Assembly: GCA_016715115.1 (NCBI GenBank)
Contig: JADKBM010000006.1
Coordinates: 1 to 43,540 of the forward strand
Direction of reading: 5' to 3'
Source: Acidobacteriota bacterium
Lineage (GTDB): Bacteria; Acidobacteriota; Blastocatellia; Pyrinomonadales; Pyrinomonadaceae
Length of the DNA stretch: 43,540 nt
In this document: positions 40,290 through 43,540 of the stretch, piece by piece
How positions within the stretch are numbered: position 1 is the first letter of the stretch
How the letters are laid out: the number at the start of each line of letters is the position of its first letter
Notes under the pieces: model-generated
The model's input: only the letters and a program-made list of their open reading frames with translations
Database searches by the model: none
What the model was told of the DNA's origin: nothing
Made by a program: the position numbers and the translations under genes

Positions 40290-42181
40290 CCTTTATTGAC
40301 CATTTGAGGAACAGCAGTCCGGAATCTCGATATTTGGAGGTCGCCTTCGGGCGTCACGTCGTCGCCGGTGATCTCGCAAAGTCAATTGTCACCGGCACGT
40401 CGCCGACCCACATTGTGACCATTCAGCAGATTCTTGGCGAGGCGTTCGGAAAAGGTTGGAAAGGGATTGTCGGTGCGTGGTTTCGGGGTGTGAATCGGTC
40501 GGCCGCGTCGATGGTATTTCACCCCGGGAAACGAGCGCCGGAGCCCGAATACAAAGCCTTCACGGTCGATCATACGACGAACACGATAACGTGTGCCGCC
40601 CACGGATACTTGGACGACGATATGGTGTTTGTGTCCGGCATCGATCTCGCTGATCCATTGACCGCGGATACGATCTATTTCGTTCGGGATGCCGCGACCA
40701 ATACCTTTAAGGTGGCGTCTCTCCTGGGCGGAACCGCAATTGATTTGACGGACAACGGTTCGGGCAGTCAATTTGTCATAAAGAACGATCTGGAACAGGG
40801 CGTCGACGCGGTATTTTTGTCGGATACGCCGCATTCGAATACTGCCTGGGTCCGTGCGCAATGTCCGAGCGGAAGTGAGAGCGGGATTCCTGACATCGAC
40901 ACAAAGAATAACCCGCCTGACGGATTCAGCTGCATTATCGACTGCCAGACAGGCGACATCTACGACGACGGCGGCGACGTCGTCGACACGGATCAATTGC
41001 TCACGAATCCGGCTGACGTGCTCGCGTTCGGGGCGATGGAAATCTGGAAGAAACCGGCTGCCCGAATTGACTGGATTTCCCTCGATAATTTGCGGCAAAT
41101 CGCAAACGAGCAGGTAACGCCTGATTATACGACGCTCCCTCAAGGAGTAGGTCTAACCGCTCGCTATTATGACGGAGACGCCTTTGACACGCTCAAGGAA
41201 ACGCGGGTTGATCCCGTGGTTCAGTTCGATCCGTCAAGCGGTGCCCCGGCGTTGAACTTGAACGTCGATGACTTCTCCGCCCGGTTTGAAGGGAAGATCC
41301 GCGCCAAGTATTCGGAAACGTATACGTTCTATTTGACCCACGACAACGGCGGCAAGCTTTGGGTTGATAATTTGTCAACTGTTCTGATCGACCAATGGGG
41401 GACCGTCGGCACACATTCGGCGACAATTGCCCTGACGGCCGATTCGTTTTATGACATCAAACTCGAGTGGAACGAATCGGGTTCGACCGCTGAGTTCAAG
41501 CTGGAGTGGGAATCGCCAAGCCAGCCTCGACAAACGGTGCCTCAAGATCGGTTATACCCAAAGAACGTCGACCTCAACCGGTTCGAAAGTCACGTTGCAT
41601 TTATCAGGCCGACGACGTTCGCCGACTTTCTCCGGCAGATACTCTTTTCCTGCAATGGCTTATATCAGGATGTTGGCGGAAAACTGTCGTTCTTTTGCGT
41701 TGATGAATTGTCAACGGTGTTTGATTTCGACGAGTCGAACATCGTCAAAAAGAACGGGTTCAGGTTCTACTCTCGATTCTCTCAACAAGAACTGCTGAAT
41801 CTGCCAAATCGGTTCATTGCCGATGGTCGCGATTTGGAAAGCCGGTATCTGGAGAAATTTGACCCCGAGTTGTTTTACGACCTGCCGGAACTGCAGGAGA
41901 AAGCGCATCGGATTATCGAAGAGACCGTGTTCGTCGGGAACTCACGCCGTTGGCAGGTTCTCGACAATTTGCGGCATTACGCCAAGCTTCGCACGGCCGG
42001 GCTGGTGTGCGAGTTTGACGGAATGCCGCAAACTCTTTCAGTCCAGCCCGGCGATCTGGTGCGGGTTACGCACTCGTTGCCGGGCTGGACTGAAAAGAGG
42101 TTTCTCGTTCTCGAGGCAACGGACAAAGCGATCGGAAAAGACGCTGATGAGCGGATTATCAAATGTTTGGAGTGGACCTAA
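40286..42181 (+). CDS. Baseplate hub/tail tip protein with inserted PA14 domain
   Basis: 631 residues. N-terminal 90 and C-terminal 200 residues (FADFLRQILFSCNGLYQDVG, SVQPGDLVRVTHSLPGW) look like siphophage hub proteins. Residues 92-164 form a beta domain with HGYLDDDMVFVSG and NTFKVASLLGGTAI, common in phage tail proteins. Residues 289-425 are a PA14 domain (GLTARYYDG, YTFYLTHDNGGKLWVDN, FYDIKLEWNESGSTAEFKLE), a glycan-binding beta-barrel. It probably touches host surface sugars. Overlaps the preceding gene by 4 bases. Confidence 0.75.
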   Translation: MTFIDHLRNSSPESRYLEVAFGRHVVAGDLAKSIVTGTSPTHIVTIQQILGEAFGKGWKGIVGAWFRGVNRSAASMVFHPGKRAPEPEYKAFTVDHTTNTITCAAHGYLDDDMVFVSGIDLADPLTADTIYFVRDAATNTFKVASLLGGTAIDLTDNGSGSQFVIKNDLEQGVDAVFLSDTPHSNTAWVRAQCPSGSESGIPDIDTKNNPPDGFSCIIDCQTGDIYDDGGDVVDTDQLLTNPADVLAFGAMEIWKKPAARIDWISLDNLRQIANEQVTPDYTTLPQGVGLTARYYDGDAFDTLKETRVDPVVQFDPSSGAPALNLNVDDFSARFEGKIRAKYSETYTFYLTHDNGGKLWVDNLSTVLIDQWGTVGTHSATIALTADSFYDIKLEWNESGSTAEFKLEWESPSQPRQTVPQDRLYPKNVDLNRFESHVAFIRPTTFADFLRQILFSCNGLYQDVGGKLSFFCVDELSTVFDFDESNIVKKNGFRFYSRFSQQELLNLPNRFIADGRDLESRYLEKFDPELFYDLPELQEKAHRIIEETVFVGNSRRWQVLDNLRHYAKLRTAGLVCEFDGMPQTLSVQPGDLVRVTHSLPGWTEKRFLVLEATDKAIGKDADERIIKCLEWT

Positions 42182-43177
42182 ATGGCATACGATTTTCGAA
42201 ATTCAAGTTTGATCGGCAAGGCGGATTTATTCGCCTGGCATCCCGCCGACACGGCCGTCTCCGGCGCGCTCGTTAGCGATGCCTCGGGCAACGGGCGAGA
42301 TCTCGTTTGTGGCTCGAACGCGCCGGCGTTGCAGGCTGATGTTCTGAACGGCCGCTCGGCGATTTACTTCAACGGTTCGACGAATGAGCCGCTCGTTTAT
42401 TCGCACGGGTCGACGGTGTCACCAAGGCATTTCTTCATCGTTGCCAAATTCGATGGCGCGACATTCTCCGCGAATCTCGAAGGATTGTTGTCGGACGGCG
42501 CATCGAACGGGTTGCTGATCGGCCAAGGTGCAACCGAAACGAAGTTCTACAACTTCTCGCACGGCGGCAGTTACATCTATAAGAAGGCGGATCTTGCATA
42601 CGCGGAATCAAATCAGGCGGCGCCCATGAACGCGTTCGCGGTCATTGAACTTCAATTTCCGGCTGGGATCGCGATGGACGGTATTCAGATCGGTCGCGAT
42701 CGTGGTTTCAGTGGTCGTAAGTGGAAAGGATGGTTTCTCGAATCGCTGGTGTACTCGACGAGCCAGAATGACAACGTTCGGGCGAACATTTATCGATACT
42801 TCGCCCAGAAGTGGCAATTGTGGCAGATTGATTCGGCTGGCCGATACATCTTCCCGTTTGCCGCCGATCGAACCCGGACCGAGGAACGTGGTCAGGAATC
42901 CTACCTTTCGGAGCCGTATGACGGCGACCCGAAAGCACTTGTCCGGGGCGATTTCAAGAGCAATTTTGCCTGTAGTTTTTCGGTGCGAGAGGAAGCGGAA
43001 ATGTTGGCTGTCCACTCGTTCTACGAGCAGCACTTCCCGCTTACGAAATTCGTCTACCGCGACTGGCGCTACTACCCTGCCCGCGACCGAATCGTCAGAT
43101 TCGCGACCACGGTGACTGAGCAAGGTTCTGAGGTGAGCAATCGGTTCAATTACGCGTTTGGAGTTCGGGAGGTTTGA
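42182..43177 (+). CDS. LamG-like receptor-binding tail protein
   Basis: 331 residues. The N-terminal 210 residues resemble a concanavalin/LamG jelly roll (DLFAWHPADTAVSGALVSDA, SDASGNGRDLVCG, RSAIYFNGSTNEPLVYSHG). The C-terminal 120 residues form a small phage tail domain (SEPYDGDPKALVRGDFKSNF, FYEQHFPLTKFVYRDW). Last rightward gene; it starts right after the hub protein stop. Receptor recognition is inferred. Confidence 0.65.
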   Translation: MAYDFRNSSLIGKADLFAWHPADTAVSGALVSDASGNGRDLVCGSNAPALQADVLNGRSAIYFNGSTNEPLVYSHGSTVSPRHFFIVAKFDGATFSANLEGLLSDGASNGLLIGQGATETKFYNFSHGGSYIYKKADLAYAESNQAAPMNAFAVIELQFPAGIAMDGIQIGRDRGFSGRKWKGWFLESLVYSTSQNDNVRANIYRYFAQKWQLWQIDSAGRYIFPFAADRTRTEERGQESYLSEPYDGDPKALVRGDFKSNFACSFSVREEAEMLAVHSFYEQHFPLTKFVYRDWRYYPARDRIVRFATTVTEQGSEVSNRFNYAFGVREV

Positions 43178-43439
43178 TCAAGTCATCGGCATAATTTGCA
43201 GCAATGTGATCCTTAAGCCTAGCGAAGAGGTGGTGAACTTCATAAACGTATTTGTCTACCCTACGCATCTCGAAGAAAGCCAACGATGCCCGAGAAGGAC
43301 AGCCCTCAGGTAATGGTTGGTCAAACAATGCCCAGTCAACTCGTTCTTGCAAGTCTTCAGTCGCGATTCGCAACGCGTCTCCGGATCCTCTGAGGTGTTC
43401 CAGAAGGAGTGTTAGCGTTCTGTCGTTTGTATTTGGCAC
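43146..43439 (-). CDS. Hypothetical right-end protein, 97 aa
   Basis: A GTG start at 43439, seven bases after GGAGG, is preferred over a TTG at 43466. The protein is helical (LTLLLEHLRGSGDALRIATE, FFEMRRVDKYVYEVHHLFARL), soluble and of unknown function. It reads leftward and its 3' end overlaps the fibre gene by 32 bases. Lower GC than the tail genes suggests separate acquisition. Confidence 0.6.
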   Translation of the reverse strand: MPNTNDRTLTLLLEHLRGSGDALRIATEDLQERVDWALFDQPLPEGCPSRASLAFFEMRRVDKYVYEVHHLFARLKDHIAANYADDLIKPPELQTRN

Positions 43440-43492
43440 TTTGATCCCTCCACTATTCAAAAGCAATAGGGCTTAAGAATACCTAGAAACAT

Positions 43493-43505
43493 TTGAGTGA
43501 GTCAA
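43493..43505. repeat. Right-end copy of the palindrome, TTGAGTGAGTCAA
   Basis: Twelve of 13 bases match the left-end copy. It lies 13 bases inside the right terminal repeat, upstream of the right-end gene. On the minus strand it also offers a TTGACT -35-like box with GTATTC 17 bases on, so it may double as a promoter. Confidence 0.5.
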
Positions 43506-43517
43506 TTCACCGTTTCG

Positions 43518-43529
43518 CTCATTATCGTG
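43518..43529 (-). repeat. Right terminal inverted repeat
   Basis: CTCATTATCGTG is the exact inverse of bases 1-12. Eleven further bases (TTGGTGATGAC) follow to the end of the window; they have no counterpart before base 1. Confidence 0.75.
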
Positions 43530-43540
43530 TTGGTGATGAC

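Larger units (their letters stand above)
1..43529. mobile_element. Mu-like transposable prophage/phage genome, apparently complete
   Basis: The same 12-base sequence starts the window and recurs inverted at 43518-43529. Between the copies are a DDE transposase and partner ATPase, a repressor/early regulator pair, and a full head, tail and lysis gene set in the order typical of Mu-like phages. No host gene is visible. The last 11 bases (43530-43540) lie outside the repeat and may be flanking DNA or part of the true terminus. Because nothing precedes base 1, a target-site duplication cannot be checked. Confidence 0.85.

Noticed and set aside
1..43540. Diversity-generating retroelement, toxin-antitoxin pair or classical CRISPR/anti-CRISPR operon
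   Set aside because: No reverse transcriptase, no template/variable repeat, no recognisable TA pair or aca-type operon was seen; anti-CRISPRs among small unknown genes cannot be excluded by eye.

Overview
The window looks like one almost exactly bounded, complete Mu-like transposable (pro)phage of about 43.5 kb. The 12-base sequence CACGATAATGAG at bases 1-12 recurs inverted at 43518-43529, with a further CACGATAAT copy at 24-32. Between these ends lie a DDE transposase, an AAA+ transposition ATPase, a repressor/early-regulator switch, a Mu-order head module and a siphovirus-type tail module. The plan (Mu-like head with a lambda-like tail) recalls the B3/D3112 type of Mu-like phage, but the early operon runs leftward, away from the structural genes. 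The host is a moderately GC-rich bacterium. Acidobacteriota is a weak guess from the flavour of a few hypothetical proteins and cannot be proven from this DNA.

Layout. (1) Bases 100-5127, minus strand: an accessory left arm with a trypsin-like peptidase, a DNA methyltransferase, a Lar-like zinc protein, a Gp37/Gp68 (DUF5131) protein, an HD-domain hydrolase and small cysteine-rich proteins. (2) 5124-13399, minus strand: the early/transposition operon, read leftward from a strong sigma70-like promoter at 13443-13471. It begins with a Cro/Ner-like regulator, continues through many small regulatory, zinc-ribbon and membrane proteins and a frameshifted GemA-like gene, and reaches the transposase and its ATPase. 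(3) 13453-15996: repressor, SLATT-like membrane protein, ImmA-type protease, exported protein and an excisionase-like HTH protein, together with an array of AT-rich palindromes. (4) 16071-18755: terminator, initiator-like tRNA, Gam-like coiled-coil protein and a lysis cassette (L,D-transpeptidase-fold endolysin, TM/coiled-coil proteins, an out-of-frame overlapping spanin-like pair). (5) 18843-28806: packaging and head genes (terminases, portal, F-like protein, protease with internal scaffold start, decoration protein, major capsid, connectors). (6) 28803-43177: a BppU-like protein plus a collagen-like fibre, tail completion and tube proteins, tail assembly chaperone with a -1 frameshift site, tape measure, fibres, a tail-tip protein carrying a Hint/intein-like domain, a hub protein carrying a PA14 domain, and a LamG-like fibre. 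(7) 43146-43439, minus strand: a small unknown gene at the right end.

How it works together: repressor and Cro/Ner-like protein compete over the divergent promoter region near 13.4-13.5 kb. Derepression would switch on the leftward operon, so transposase and ATPase replicate the element by transposition between its ends. The rightward genes then make lysis proteins, heads and tails. Several genes look like cargo for lysogens (exported proteins at 15.0 and 33.8-34.2 kb, the SLATT-like protein, the left-arm set).

The most notable observations are a TTGACTnAGTCAA palindrome found near both ends and twice internally, a dnaX-type slippery heptamer at the end of the tail chaperone, the intein-like domain in the tail tip, the Mu I/Z-like internal scaffold start, and three single-base frameshifts, two of which could be lost C's next to CCGG.
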